Part shown: positions 11,239 through 23,100 of the stretch, in pieces
Layout of the letters: each line of letters opens with the position of its first letter
Position numbering within the stretch: position 1 is the stretch's first letter
Assembly (NCBI GenBank): GCA_033675265.1
Contig: JAUJYZ010000186.1
Coordinates: forward strand, 62,001-126,000
Reading direction: 5' to 3'
DNA: 64,000 bases
From: Actinostola sp. cb2023
Taxonomy: Eukaryota; Cnidaria; Anthozoa; Actiniaria; Actinostolidae
The notes under the pieces: generated by a model
What the model was told of the DNA's origin: nothing
Database searches by the model: none
Seen by the model: the letters and a program-made list of their open reading frames with translations, nothing else
Translations under genes and position numbers: made by a program

Positions 11239-13752
11239 GAACAAGACGCTCAATGAGCGTACACTCGGACATTTATGACAATGACAATGACAGTTGCGTG
11301 ACGAGGGAGACTGTGTCGGTGAGCATAGATAAAGATCTCCCCGTCTGCAATACTACGTACTTCGAACGTCCAGTTGAGGTTGCATATTCATGGTCAGATG
11401 GTTCTGATAACGTTTTTCGTTTGTTGTAATGAAGGCGCGTTTGTTTTTGTTATGAAATGACTTCTTTCAGAGTGGGCCCACACGAATCGGCGTATGCGTT
11501 TGTATGTTTATATTAATCGGCCATAAAGATCCGAGCCGCCGGCTTCAGATATATTTTAATCAAGCTTGTTGACGTTGTTGCGGTGTACATGCACTCCATT
11601 ATGAAACTATCTCTTTGAAATACAACACTATTCAGTTTAGCAGCATTAAAACAACAAGACGCTCAATGAGCGTACACTCGGGCATTATGACAATGACAGT
11701 TGTGTGACGAGGGAGACTATGTATCAGTATGTGTCGGTGAGTAGATAAAAATCTCCGAATCGTACTTCCGTAGCATGTACTTGGAACGTCCAGTTGAGGT
11801 TCATATTCATGGTCAGACGGTTCTGATAACATCTTTGGTTTCTTCGTTATCGCAGAGGAAAGTTGAACTTCGTATCTTTTAAACATCCAATTGACCAGTT
11901 CAGACTACGGTATGATGTGACAAAGCTCGACCAATCTGCTGTCTCTGCCTATACATTGAAAGATCTTGTTCGATTTATCTCGAAATCAGAAAGGAATTAT
12001 CGATTAAAAATCAAACGCTGCTTCTGTTAGATTTAAGATGTGACCTCAAGTGACCTCAAATACGTTTAAAGACGTACGACAGCGTACCTTAAGAGTCGGA
12101 GATCTTTATCTATGAGTCACCGACACAAATATTCTCCCTTGTCACTCAGCGTCTTCTTCTGTAATAGATCCCTAAAATCTAAGGACGTTTTGATTTCGAT
12201 TGTATTTTTGCCGTTCACTGACCTGTTTTGAGCGTGGAAATTCTGTTCTAACAAGGATCACACAACTGTAATCGTACTGAATTTTTCAAACGTGGAATAA
12301 AATAAACATCCATCGTGAGTTACTGAAAATATTAAACTCGACTGGCTCGATTGTTTGCATGACTTCTGTACATATAGCTTTCTGTCAATAGATGTAGTTA
12401 CATCGCTGGTCGTGAGTTTAATTATAAATACTCAAGGACATACGACTGGACTCTCAGTTTCTTTGCGATTGCTGAAAATAAAACACCAAGAGAAAGATAT
12501 ATTTGCTCAGTAAGTATTGTCGCGACCTAATTTTAGAACTGCCGCCTAGCGCTATTTAAAACAGAATTTCCACGTTCAAAACAGGTCAGTGAACGGCAAA
12601 AAATATAATCGAAATCAAAACGTCCTTAGATTTTAGGGATCTGTTGCAGAAGAAGACGCTGAATAGTCGGGTTACTATTATGAATCACACTTCTGAATCA
12701 GTACATCTGGCTTCAAGTTGTGATATACATGCTTGGCTAGGCAGTACTCAGTTGAGTTCACATTTAAGTCAACATTAGAGTTCATTTGTATTATAGTTCT
12801 TGAGTTCATTTGATTTGCTTTTGAGCTTGAGTTCAATTGTTTACCTTTTGACTTTGAGTTCAATTGATTTGCTTTTGATGATGTAGTTACATCGCTGGTC
12901 GTGAGTTTGATTATAACTAGAATCCTGACCTTTCAATATCTTGAAGATCTCAAACTGCTTTCAAATAATCTAAGATTAAATAACTACTTGAGTCCTGTGT
13001 GTCGTTTGTTTAGCGATTAGAGCGGTTTTCCGCGAATTCAGGGACCGGAGAGTAGCTTGCTCCCTTATCTGCTGAGTTATCTTGAAACTCGATACGATCA
13101 AATACTTGGCATTTTGTGTCCGACGAAAAATAAAAAAAAGAAAGTGTATTTTCTAACTCGGGCTTCCTCCGGAAGTGCCCGAGTAATTATATTCAAGATT
13201 GATGAGCACGAGCTTCTACACAGCACTTCTAGTATAGTCGGTAGTCGTTCCTTAACGATGACCCAAGAGCGAACCACTTCACCCGTTTGAGCATAGAATT
13301 TATTACTTCATTAGGAGTTCAGATATCATCGCCCCAGTTTTCAGCCAATCGAAACCCTGAAACAGACATTCCTGACCGATACGATCACATTCTTCACATT
13401 TAGTGTACTACCAAGAATAAAAAAGAAAAGTGGTATTCGTTAATTATTTTGCGTTTCCCCCGTATCACCCCCGTCTACCTTTACATGGGCTACAATCTGG
13501 CGTTTACAGAATTTTAATCGGAGGTAATGCCGCAAAAATAATAATTTTTCACGAAAACAATAATTTTTTCGATTTTCAGACGCCGGTTGTCATGGCAACC
13601 GATACTCTAAATCCTTAGCAACTGCAGTATAGTACATACTGGAGAAAGGACCATCGATCTGCACTAGTGTTGTCACCAAGCGATGCTTCTAAAATTTGGG
13701 CAAAAGAATGCGCATTTTATAACTCGGACTTCCTCCGGAAGTGTCCGAGTAA
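11239..13752. mobile_element. composite insertion splitting the retrotransposon
   Basis: This 2.5-kb block interrupts one retrotransposon copy. It begins with ACAAGACGCTCAATGAGCGT, which recurs with about 100 following bases at about 11,652. Segments near 12,145-12,250 and 12,560-12,660 are inverted copies of each other (GACCTGTTTTGAACGTGGAAATTC type). A stretch GATGTAGTTACATCGCTGGT recurs at about 12,391 and 12,880. It ends near a perfect hairpin CTCGGACTTCCTCCGGAAGTGTCCGAG-type (13,723-13,749), a twin of one at about 13,157. No transposase is seen. It looks like several nested non-autonomous elements. Confidence 0.55.
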
Positions 13753-14185
13753 TTATGCTGGGACACTCTGTCTGTTCGCCGGAAAAAACAAAAAGTAACG
13801 CTTATGTTTAAGTCCATCCATGAATTAGCCCCACAATACTTACAAGACCTCTTTACTCTTCGCCACACCAATTATAATTTACGAAATTCTGATATTAAAC
13901 TCGCACTGCCCAAGCCACGCCGCCACTAACTACCTTAAGCGAAGCTTTTCTTACAGCGGTGCTAAACTGTGGAATGACTTACCACAAAGTATCAGGTCAA
14001 TCAGCTCGCTTGGTCAATTCAAGAGAGAAATTAACGGAATTTTATGATCATTTAATTCCCACACGGCAATCATGTAAAACAGTAACATATGATGTAACTT
14101 ATTTTTTAATATTTTAGATAACCATTGTATTGTATTTATACTGATGATTTTACCGTGTTTATAAATAAACTTTATGTAACAAAAC
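13753..14185 (+). pseudogene. 3' end of the same CR1/L2-like retrotransposon
   Basis: The translation gives WDTLSVRRKKQKVTLMFKS, then IHELAPQYLQDLF. After a frameshift near 13,925 it gives KRSFSYSGAKLWNDLPQSIR. This is the usual C-terminal block of CR1/L2/Rex-type ORF2 (HxLAPxYL ... GAKLWNxLP). It continues the fragment that stops at about 11,238. It ends in AT-rich 3' sequence with AATAAAC near 14,162. Confidence 0.82.
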
Positions 14186-14342
14186 CGAACAAAATATCAA
14201 TTGAATCCAATCGAACCCAATCGTTCGATTGTTTTATGATTGGTTCGGCCATCGAACAGAATTGGGAGAATTCGATTACCGACTGACACAATCGAACCAA
14301 TCGAACTCACAATCAACCGGATTAGCTCGATTTTGTTCGGTG
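14183..14342. repeat. MITE-like inverted repeat abutting the retrotransposon end
   Basis: ACCGAACAAAAT on the left and ATTTTGTTCGGT on the right enclose further paired CAATTGAATC/AATCGAAC-type segments. It is non-coding, about 160 bp. Confidence 0.65.
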
Positions 14343-14345
14343 AAA

Positions 14346-14890
14346 ATAAAATGCAGGGGGGGGGGGGGGGGGGGTACTCCCATATATGGACTATACGGGG
14401 ATGTGCCGCTCAACAGGGTATGGTTTTTCTCTCTCTGACTCTGGAACAGGGTATCAAATCACTGTTTCTGTCTGGAACAGGGGTATATTCAGGGGCGAAT
14501 CTAGAGATTTTGAAAGGGGGTGCACCACTAAGCGCCCCCCCCCCCCCCCCCCCCTCTTCTAGGGGGTGTGGGAGCATGCCCCCCCAAACAATTTTGAAAT
14601 CTAGAAGCTCGAAAATACATTCATTCTGGACATCAAATGGTGGGGAGACGTGGGCGAATATGTATCGGGCCCAACTCAAGGGGGAGGGGGGCACCGGCCC
14701 TCATGCCCCCCCCCCCCCCCCCCCCCCTCTCCCCTTGGATCCGCCCCTGATATTTTACGTTCAGTTTGGCTCTGGACCCAATAATACTCTGGAACAGAGT
14801 ATATTTTCATTGCTTCTAGTGTGGAACAGGGTAACTATTTTGGCCATGCATTTTGTCTGCATGAACAGGGTCCGCAAAATTATCTTCAAG
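14346..14890. repeat. degenerate GGAACAGGGTA repeat region with homopolymers
   Basis: The motif CTGGAACAGGGTA recurs at about 14,440, 14,472, 14,791 and 14,822, behind a poly-G run at 14,355-14,374. It is an older repeat into which the MITE at 14,490-14,749 was inserted. Frames crossing it are low-complexity artefacts. Confidence 0.6.
14490..14749. mobile_element. MITE with 5-bp target duplication ATATT
   Basis: The ends are CAGGGGCGAATC and GGATCCGCCCCTG. ATATT is duplicated on both sides (14,485-14,489 and 14,750-14,754). The inner part carries poly-C runs and GGGGGCATGCCCCC-type segments. Relatives of the inner sequence appear near 31.63 kb and 57.97/58.37 kb. Confidence 0.75.
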
Positions 14891-15082
14891 GGCAACTCCG
14901 TTAATGTTTAACACAATAAAAGGTGATAAGAAGTAAACAGAAACATAAAAATAAGTTAAATCACCATATTTACGTCAGCGTATGCAAAACACGCATTCTA
15001 GAAGAAAATATTCATTGCTGTCTATTAAATAAGTCCGATATTTTCCCGGTAAATTACCACGTATTTTTAAAATAAACAGTAG

Positions 15083-15226
15083 AGTGATTCCAATAAACCT
15101 GGGCATTACTTAAACTACACCAATACACACTATTAGACACTCACTCTTTTGTTTTCTTTTGTTCCTTTGCATCTAATAAACACTGACAGCTAATTAGTAG
15201 TGCCCAGCCGTATTGGAATCACTCCA
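15083..15226. repeat. MITE-like inverted repeat
   Basis: GAGTGATTCCAATA...GGGCATTACT on the left pairs with AGTAGTGCCC...TATTGGAATCACTC on the right, 144 bp in all. It is non-coding. Confidence 0.75.
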
Positions 15227-15261
15227 TATACTGAGGTGAATAGTAGTTCTCTCGCTAGTCT

Positions 15262-15665
15262 AGTCTCAGCCATCCGACAGACAAAACGATATCGCGGTCG
15301 ATCGTCACTCTTACCTCTAACACAGTTCCATAATATTCAATAAATCTAGTCAGTAAAACGTGCTAGTCTCAGCCGATCAGACAAAACGATATCGCGGTCG
15401 ATCGTCACTCTTACCTCTAACACAGTTCCATAATATTCAATAAATCTAGTCAGTAAAACGTGCTAGTCTCAGCCGATCAGACAAAACGATATCGCGGTCG
15501 ATCGTCACTCTTACCTCTAACACAGTTCCATAATATTCAATAAATCTAGTCAGTAAAACGTGCTAGTCTCAGCCGATCAGACTAAACGATATCGCGGTCG
15601 AACGTCACTCTTACCTCTAACACAGTTCCATAATATTCAATAAATCCAGTCAGTAAAACGTCTTG
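15262..15665. repeat. 100-bp tandem repeat, about four copies
   Basis: The unit start TGCTAGTCTCAGCC recurs at 15,361, 15,461 and 15,561, exactly 100 bp apart, after a diverged first copy. Each unit contains ACGATATCGCGGTCGATCGT and TAATATTCAATAAATC. The copies are nearly identical, so the amplification is recent. Confidence 0.92.
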
Positions 15666-15669
15666 TTCA

Positions 15670-17418
15670 GCAAACACTTTTACGCTCTTTATCACAGGCA
15701 GTGCCTCTTTGTGGATGACTGACTGAGTCCTTGGATCAAGCCAGCTTGTCTTCGCAATGTGCTAAATCCAAAGAAAACTAAATTGTATCGATTGTATTGC
15801 ATTCAAACGTGAAAATACTTGTTCCCCGGGGGGTTCTTCCTATAGGTGATTGGTAGGGAGGTGCGGGGTTAATTCTTCAAGGTAAAATGGGTACACAGGG
15901 GTGACGGCCATATCATATCACTCAATCGGTAATCCAATAATGTCGGATCGAATGACCTAGTACTACGAAATATCCAAAGGGTGCTTGGTTTTAGGCAGTA
16001 ATACATACTACAGCAGCCACTTTCCTCCATCAATCCGAAGTATAACATTCTACCAATAATTTCAAGGCAAGTTTATTCACTTTATTTTAAGCCATTTTAA
16101 TTTACTGATTGTTAGTATGGCCACACAATGTGTTCTTATTTTTGGTCATTCTTTTGACATAGTAAAACGAAAGCAAACGACCATGTACAGCAATCCTGCC
16201 TTGTATACGTCGATCAGTGATCGTTGCTTTGGTTTTTCTTTTCATACACTTCTGACCCGGGGGGGTCTTTTGACGTCGATTGCGCGATTGACTCTAGATT
16301 TCTCAGTTGAAATAAGAGTTGATGTCTGTAAATTTCGATGCAAGTGGGCAAGAATCGAATTTTATTTTATTTTACCCAAATAACCCTTAGAGTGAAGTAG
16401 TTTCGAGTCCAGAGCAAAATCGAGCAAGTTCGAAATTACTTCCGGGACGACCGGAAGTAATTCGATACAATTCGAAACTTTGTTTTTGCTACAATTGTTA
16501 TCATAGTTCATCTCGTATTTTTACACGTTCGTATTTTGAACGAGCTTTTGCTCTTTGACGTAACGTGGATAAATAAACGATTGATTGATTGATTACTGTG
16601 TGCCGGACGAACGAACGAACCTAAATTTGTTTTCCTAGTAGGCATTTCAAGTATTAAATATTCCGAGTCTCTCATTACTGTCACGTAGCCCTTTTGTGAC
16701 CTCAAAATCAGAAAATTAAGGTAAAGTTCAAGTTCTATAAAGATATCCATGAACTTTATAAACTCAAATCTCCATCCGATACTTTGAGACAACATTGTGT
16801 TTATATTTGCACTGTAATATAACTACAACATGTGATCAAATGCTGTGGAACTGACCTTCATTAGGCTGCCCAAAACCGGCTTGGGAGAAAATGTGATTTT
16901 GCCGATTGTCCCCAGGGTGGGGGCACGCATTTGCACTCTTACCTGATCTCCACTGTGGGCATTTTGTATTTATGAGCTGACCCCACCGTGGAGCATTACC
17001 AACGCTCTGGAAATAAATGTCAAATGCCCGACAAATGTCGGGGGAGAGGGCATGGTAACCGCTGGAATTGACTGAGCAATAATCTTAGCTAACAATTCAG
17101 TGAGATCGAAACATCATACATCATTGTTTTTAAAAGCAATTTTGTCTTGTTGATATTACAGGAAGAACCGGAAATTTGCACAGGCATGTTGCAACATGCT
17201 GTGATGCTTTAGTCGGCCTATAACTGCTATTTTATAAATCTAAATACGAACCGACAACTACAAATTATTATTGACGAACATACTTCACTCTAAGGCTTAT
17301 TTGAGTGAAATGTTTTGCCCACTTGCATGGATTGTATGACGCGAATGGTACAAATTAAAATCAGTTGTGATACATGATGCCATATGTCAAAAGGTGATAA
17401 ATCCTAACGAAATAATAT
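15670..17418. other. gene-free stretch
   Basis: No convincing coding frame. There is one hairpin at about 16,422-16,470 (TTCGAAATTACTTCCGG/CCGGAAGTAATTCGA). The rest shows nothing I recognise. Confidence 0.5.
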
Positions 17419-17797
17419 AGGCCCAGGCACACGACTTTTCTTGCAACGTTGCGCGCAACAAGAGTTTTTTGGATGTCACACGATGCAACGTTGCACACAA
17501 CAAGGTTGTATGGGGTGTCACACGATGCAACGTTGCGCGCAACAAGAGTTTTTTGGGGTGTCACACGATGCAACGTTGCACACAACAAGGTTGTATGGGG
17601 TGTCACACGATGCAACGTTGCGCGCAACAAGAGTTTTTTGGGGTGTCACACGACGCAACGTTGCACACAACAAGAGTTTTTTTTTGGGTGTCACACGATG
17701 CAACGTTGCGCGCAACAGTTGCAGAAGTAGAACTCGATCCTACTTCTGTAACTGTTGCGCGCAACGTTGCAAGAAAAGTTGCATCGTGTCCGAGCCT
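17419..17797. mobile_element. MITE with internal ~88-bp tandem units, just upstream of borosin-like gene A
   Basis: The ends are AGGCCCAGGCACACGA-type and its imperfect complement (TCGTGTCCGAGCCT). The inside alternates GCAACGTTGCGCGCAACAAG and GTGTCACACGATGCAACGTT units, each arm palindromic. A short single-unit relative lies at 60,955-61,083, and the GPCR-intron MITE at 5.5 kb has the same TTGCGCGCAAC theme. It ends only 88 bp before the ATG of gene A, so it could affect that promoter. Confidence 0.75.
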
Positions 17798-17884
17798 TAA
17801 TTATACTATTATTACTATAACTCAAAGTCAACAATATAATTATCCATTGTTCAGTCTTCGGTGGTATTGCAACAGTTATCAGCT

Positions 17885-20141
17885 ATGGAGACTACTATGA
17901 GTGAGAAATGGCAGCAAATTGCCAAAGACATTGCCTTGGCTGAGTTGACATCCATGAGTGACAAAGGCTCTCTAGTAGTGGTAGGGTCGGGCATTATGTG
18001 CGTTGCACACTTCACCTTGGAGACTCTGGCGCACATTAAAGATGCTGATCAAGTGTTTTATCTTGTTTCTGATCCTGTGACAGAGGTTAGAATCATATGA
18101 ACTTATTTGTCATGTCCACCATCACCATCATCATCATCGCCATCACCACGACCACCATCATCATCGCCGTCACCATTAGCACCACTGGTCATCACCATCA
18201 TCATCACCATCATCACCGTCATCATCATCACCGTCATCATCATCATCACCGTCGTCATTATCATCATCACTATCACCACCACCACCACCACCGTCATCAC
18301 CATCATCACCACCACCACCGCCGTCACCATCATCATCACCAACACCGTCATTACCATCATCATATCATCCTCCTGATTTCCTCTCAAGTCTTCAATCATA
18401 TTTTGGTCTTCAAGGTTTACATCCAAGAACTGAGACCTGATGCCATCGACCTGTTCGTTCTTTACGGTGAAAACAAAGTACGACACGTGACGTATGCACA
18501 GATAACTGAGGTTCTTCTCCACTACACCAGGAGAGGAGAAAAAGTTGTGGTCGTGTTCTATGGACACCCTGGTAAGTGGAAACAAACCAGTTCTCGATAC
18601 AGCTTTCACAAATAAGGAAAACAATAAGTCATGCAGTAGACAAACGAGAACAGAACAGAAAGAAAATAACCAATAACCCAGTGAGCAAACAAACTAACAA
18701 ACAAAGTCTCTATTTCTATTGTATCATCTATATTCCAATTAACACAGCTCATTGCATGTTTCTATTGTTCAACTTGACAGGATACTTGGTCAATCCCTCC
18801 CACGAGGCCGTCAAGATTGCCAAGTCTGAGGGACTGTCTGCTGTGGAGCTGCCCGCCATTTCTTCTCTCGATACCATGATATCAGAACTCGGTTTCGAGC
18901 CTGGAATTCCTGGCCTTCAAGTTTTAGAGGCAACAGATTTACTCATGTATTCCAGGAAGCTGGTGACAGACACCCATGTGGTCATCAATCAAGTGGGTTG
19001 CATTGGTGATGTCACTTTTCACTACAATGGTTTTCCCAACATTCACTTGCCAGTTCTGATTGAACACCTCATCAAACACTACGGCGAAGATCACGTGGTA
19101 TACAACTACATTGGGTCCCAGTTCCCTGTCTGCAAATCTGTAGTCCAGAAATTTAAACTTGTTGATCTGTTCAAGGCAGAAAATGCTGCGCACATCAAAA
19201 GCATGTCTACTCTCTATGTACCGCCTCTGAACGAAGGAAAGCTGAATGAAGAAGTTGCCCGGAGGATTGGAATGATTAAAGATAGTAAACTGAACACGAA
19301 ATCAGATGAACTTGGAGAAACGGCTCAACAGAGATCCTCCTTGAAAGATTTTGAGAGAAATAACGACGGCGTTGGTACAAAACGTCCACCTGCATGGACA
19401 ATTCCACCAAATTACAAGCCTGTCAAAACGTCTCCTCTTTGTGAAATGTTGATCGAGGTCAGCAAGTCTTCGCATGGGCTAAAGACTCAGCAAATTGATG
19501 AAACAGGTCTTCCTGAACACCAAGCAAAAGCTTTGATAACAGGAAATTCTGACTGGATTAATTTTGCCTTACAAAATGACGAATACGAAATAGAAAATGC
19601 AATGTTGACTGCAAAAACAAGCAGCATGAAGACATTCCAGAATTCTAGAAGTGGTGGAGCTAGACCACGTATCACCTCCTCCGACAGAGTTGATGGTCTG
19701 CCAAACACAGCCAAGCTCATGATTGCCTCGTCTGATCAAGTCGACAATCCACCCAACACACCCAAGCCCATGATTGCCTCGTCTGATCAAGTTGACGGTC
19801 CACCCAACACAGCCAAGCCCATGATTGCCTCGTCCGACAGAGTTGATGGTCTGCCAAACACAGCCAAGCCCATGATTGCCTCGTCTGATCAAGTCGACAA
19901 TCCACCCAACACACCCAATCCCATGATTGCCTCGTCCGACAGAGTGGATGGTCTGCCCAACACAGTCAAGCCCATGTTTGCCTCGTCTGATCAAGTTGAT
20001 GGTCCACCCAACACAGCCAAGCCCATGATTGCCTCGTCCGACAAAGTTGATGGTCTGCCAAACACAGCCAAGCCCATGATTGCCTCGTCTGATCAAGTTG
20101 ATGGTCCACCCAACACACCCAAGCCCAAGCCTCCTGATTAG
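17885..20141 (+). CDS. borosin-like self-methylating precursor, gene A (SAM methyltransferase + clasp + 17-aa repeats)
   Basis: Exons are 17885-18085, 18415-18571 and 18781-20141 (572 aa). Intron phases and exon sizes match paralogue B, although the first donor (GTTAGA) is weak. Residues about 28-270 form a tetrapyrrole-methylase-type SAM domain: VVVGSGI (31-37), FYGHPGYLVNPSHEA (115-129), QVGCIGD (190-196), STLYVPP (262-268). Tyr84, Arg90 and Tyr94 in LYGENKVRHVTYAQ line up with the catalytic Tyr66, Arg72 and Tyr76 of fungal OphMA, as I recall them. Residues about 325-395 look like the clasp that holds the substrate tail. From about 419 come nine 17-aa repeats of the type MIASSDQVDGPPNTAKP. 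By family knowledge, such proteins dimerise and N-methylate backbone amides of a C-terminal core peptide. That the repeats are the core is inference, because they are more polar than known cores. The stop lies in a damaged repeat unit, and the array continues past it. Confidence 0.85.
18110..18372. repeat. (ATC/CAC)n microsatellite in intron 1 of gene A
   Basis: Imperfect CAT/CAC triplets fill most of the first intron. Intron 1 of paralogue B holds the matching GAT repeat on the other strand, so the repeat predates the duplication. Confidence 0.9.
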
Positions 20142-23100
20142 TTGATGGTCCACCCAACACACCCAAGCCATTATTGCCTCGTCCGACAAAGTCGATGGTC
20201 CACCCAACACAGCCAAGCCCATGATTGCCTCGTCTGATCAAGTTGATGGTCCACCCAACACACCCAAGCCCATTATTGCCTCGTCCGACAAAGTTGATGG
20301 TCCACCCAACACAGCCAAGCCCATGATTGCCTCGTCTGATCAAGTTGATGGTCCACCCAACACACCCAAGCCCATTATTGCCTCGTCCGACAAAGTTGAT
20401 GGTCCACCCAACACAGCCAAGCCCATGATTGCCTCATCCGACAGAGTTGATGGTCCACCCAACACAGCCAAGCCCATGATTGCCTCGTCTGATCAAGTTG
20501 ATGGTCCACCCAACACAGCCAAGCCCATGATTGCCTCATCCGACAGAGTTGATGGTCCACCCAACACACCCAAGCCCATGATTGCCTCGTCCGACAAAGT
20601 TGATGGTCCACCCAACACAGCCAAGCCCATGATTGCCTCGTCTGATCAAGTTGATGGTCCACCCAACACAGCCAAGCCCATGATTGCCTCATCAGACAGA
20701 GTTGATGGTCCACCCAACACACCCAAGCCCATGATTGCCTCGTCCGACAAAGTTGATGGTCCACCCAACACAGCCAAGCCCATGATTGCCTCGTCTGATC
20801 AAGTTGATGGTCCACCCAACACAGCCAAGCCCATGATTGCCTCATCAGACAGAGTTGATGGTCCACCCAACACAGCCAAGCCCATGATTGCCTCGTCCGA
20901 CAGAGTTGATAGTCCACCCAACACAGCCAAGCCCATGATTGCCTCGCCCGACAGAGTTGATGGTCCACCCAACACAGCCAAGCCCACTCATGATTGCCTC
21001 GTCTGATCAAGTCGACAGTTCACCCAACACAGCCAAGCCCATGATTGCCTCGTCCGACAGAGTGGATGGTCTGCCCAACACAGTCAAGCCCATGTTTGCC
21101 TCGTCTGATCAAGTTGATGGTCCACCCAACACAGCCAAGCCCACTCATGATTGCCTCGTCTGATCAAGTCGACAGTTCACCCAACACACCCAATCCCATG
21201 ATTGCCTCGTCCACAGAGTGGATGGTCTGCCCAACACAGTCAAGCCCATGTTTGCCTCGTCTGCCCAAGTTGATGGTCCACCCAACACCAAGCCCATGAT
21301 TGCCTCGTCTGATCAAGTTGATGGTCCACCCCAACACCCAAGCCCAGTCCCAGTCGAGCCCATGATTGTCCACCCAACACACCCAAGCCCATTATTGCCT
21401 CGTCCGACAAAGTTGATGGTCCACCAAACACAGCCAAGCCCATGATTGCCTCGTCGATCAAGTTGATGGTCCACCCAACACACCCAAGATCCGACAAAGT
21501 TGAGTTGATGGTCCACCCAACACAGCCAAGCCCAATTGCCCATCCGACAGAGTTGATGGTCCACCCAACACAGCCAAGCCCATGATTGCCTCGTCTGATC
21601 AAGTTGATGGTCCACCCAACACAGCCAAGCCCATGATTGCCTCGTCCGATCAAGTTGATCCACCCAACACACCCAAGGATTGCCTCGTCCCAACCCAACA
21701 CAGCCAAGCCCATGATTGCCTCGTCTGATCAAGTTGATGGTCCACCCAACACAGCCAAGCCCATGATTGCCTCATCAGACAGAGTTGGTCCACCCAACAC
21801 ACCCAAGCCCATGATTGCCTCGTCCGACAAAGTTGATGGTCCACCCAACACAGCCAGCCCATGATTGCCTCGTCTGATCAAGTTGATGGTCCACCCAACA
21901 CAGCCAAGCCCATGAGCCTCCCATGGTCCACCCAACATTGCCTCGCCTCCGACAGAGTTGATGATGGTCCGCCCCCAACACAGTTCACCCCACAGCCAAG
22001 CCCATGATTGCCTGCCTCGATCTGATCATGAGCCTTCCGACAGAGTTGATGGTCCACCCAACACACCCCCAAGCCCATGATTGCCTCGTCCGACAGATGG
22101 ATGTCTGCCCAACACAGTCAAGCCCATGTTTGCCTCGTCTGATCAAGTTGATGGTGCCCATGATGGTCGTCCGACAAAGTTGATGGTCTGCCAAACACAG
22201 CCAAGCCCATGATTGCCTCGTCTGATCAAGTTGATGGTCCACCCAACACAGCCAAGCCCATGATTGCCTCGTCATGATGGTCCACCCAACACAGCCAAGC
22301 CCATGATTGCCTCGTCCGACAAAGTTGATGGTCCACCCAACACAGCCAAGCCCATGATTGCAAAGTTGATGGTCGTGCCTCGTCTGATCAAGTTGATGGT
22401 CCACCCAACACACCCAAGCCCATGATTGCCTCGTCAAAGTTGATGGTGATCCGACAGAGTTGATGGTCCACCCAACACAGCCAAGCCCATGATTGCCTCG
22501 TCTGATCAAGTTGATGGTCCACCCAACACAGCCAAGCCCATGATTGCCTCATCCGACAGAGTTGATGGTCCACCCAACACCCAAGCCCAAGTTGATGGTC
22601 CACCCAACACAGCCAAGCCCATGATTGCCTCGTCTGATCAAGTTGATGGTCCACCCAACACAGCCAAGCCCATGATTGCCTCATCAGACAGAGTTGATGG
22701 TCCACCCAACACAGCCAAGCCCATGATGCCTGCGACTCAAGCCCATGATTGCCTCGTCTGATCAAGTTGATGGTCCACCCAACACAGCCAAGCCCATGAT
22801 TGCCTCATCAGACAGAGTTGATGGTCCACCCAACACAGCCAAGCCCATGATTGCCTCGTCCGACAGAGTTGATAGTGCCAAGCCCATGATTGCCTCGCCC
22901 GACAGAGTTGATGGTCCACCCAACACAGCCAAGCCCACTCATGATTGCCTCGTCTGATCAAGTCGACAGTTCACCCAACACAGCCAAGCCCATGATTGCC
23001 TCGTCTGATCAAGTCGACAGTCCACCCAATACAGCCAAGCCCACAATTGCCTCGTCTGATCAAGTTGACGGTCCACCCAACACAGCCAAGCCCATGATTG

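Noticed and set aside
17441..17900. Cys/His-rich repeated frames over the 17.4-kb MITE
   Set aside because: Three overlapping frames of the same MITE units, with MITE ends on both sides.
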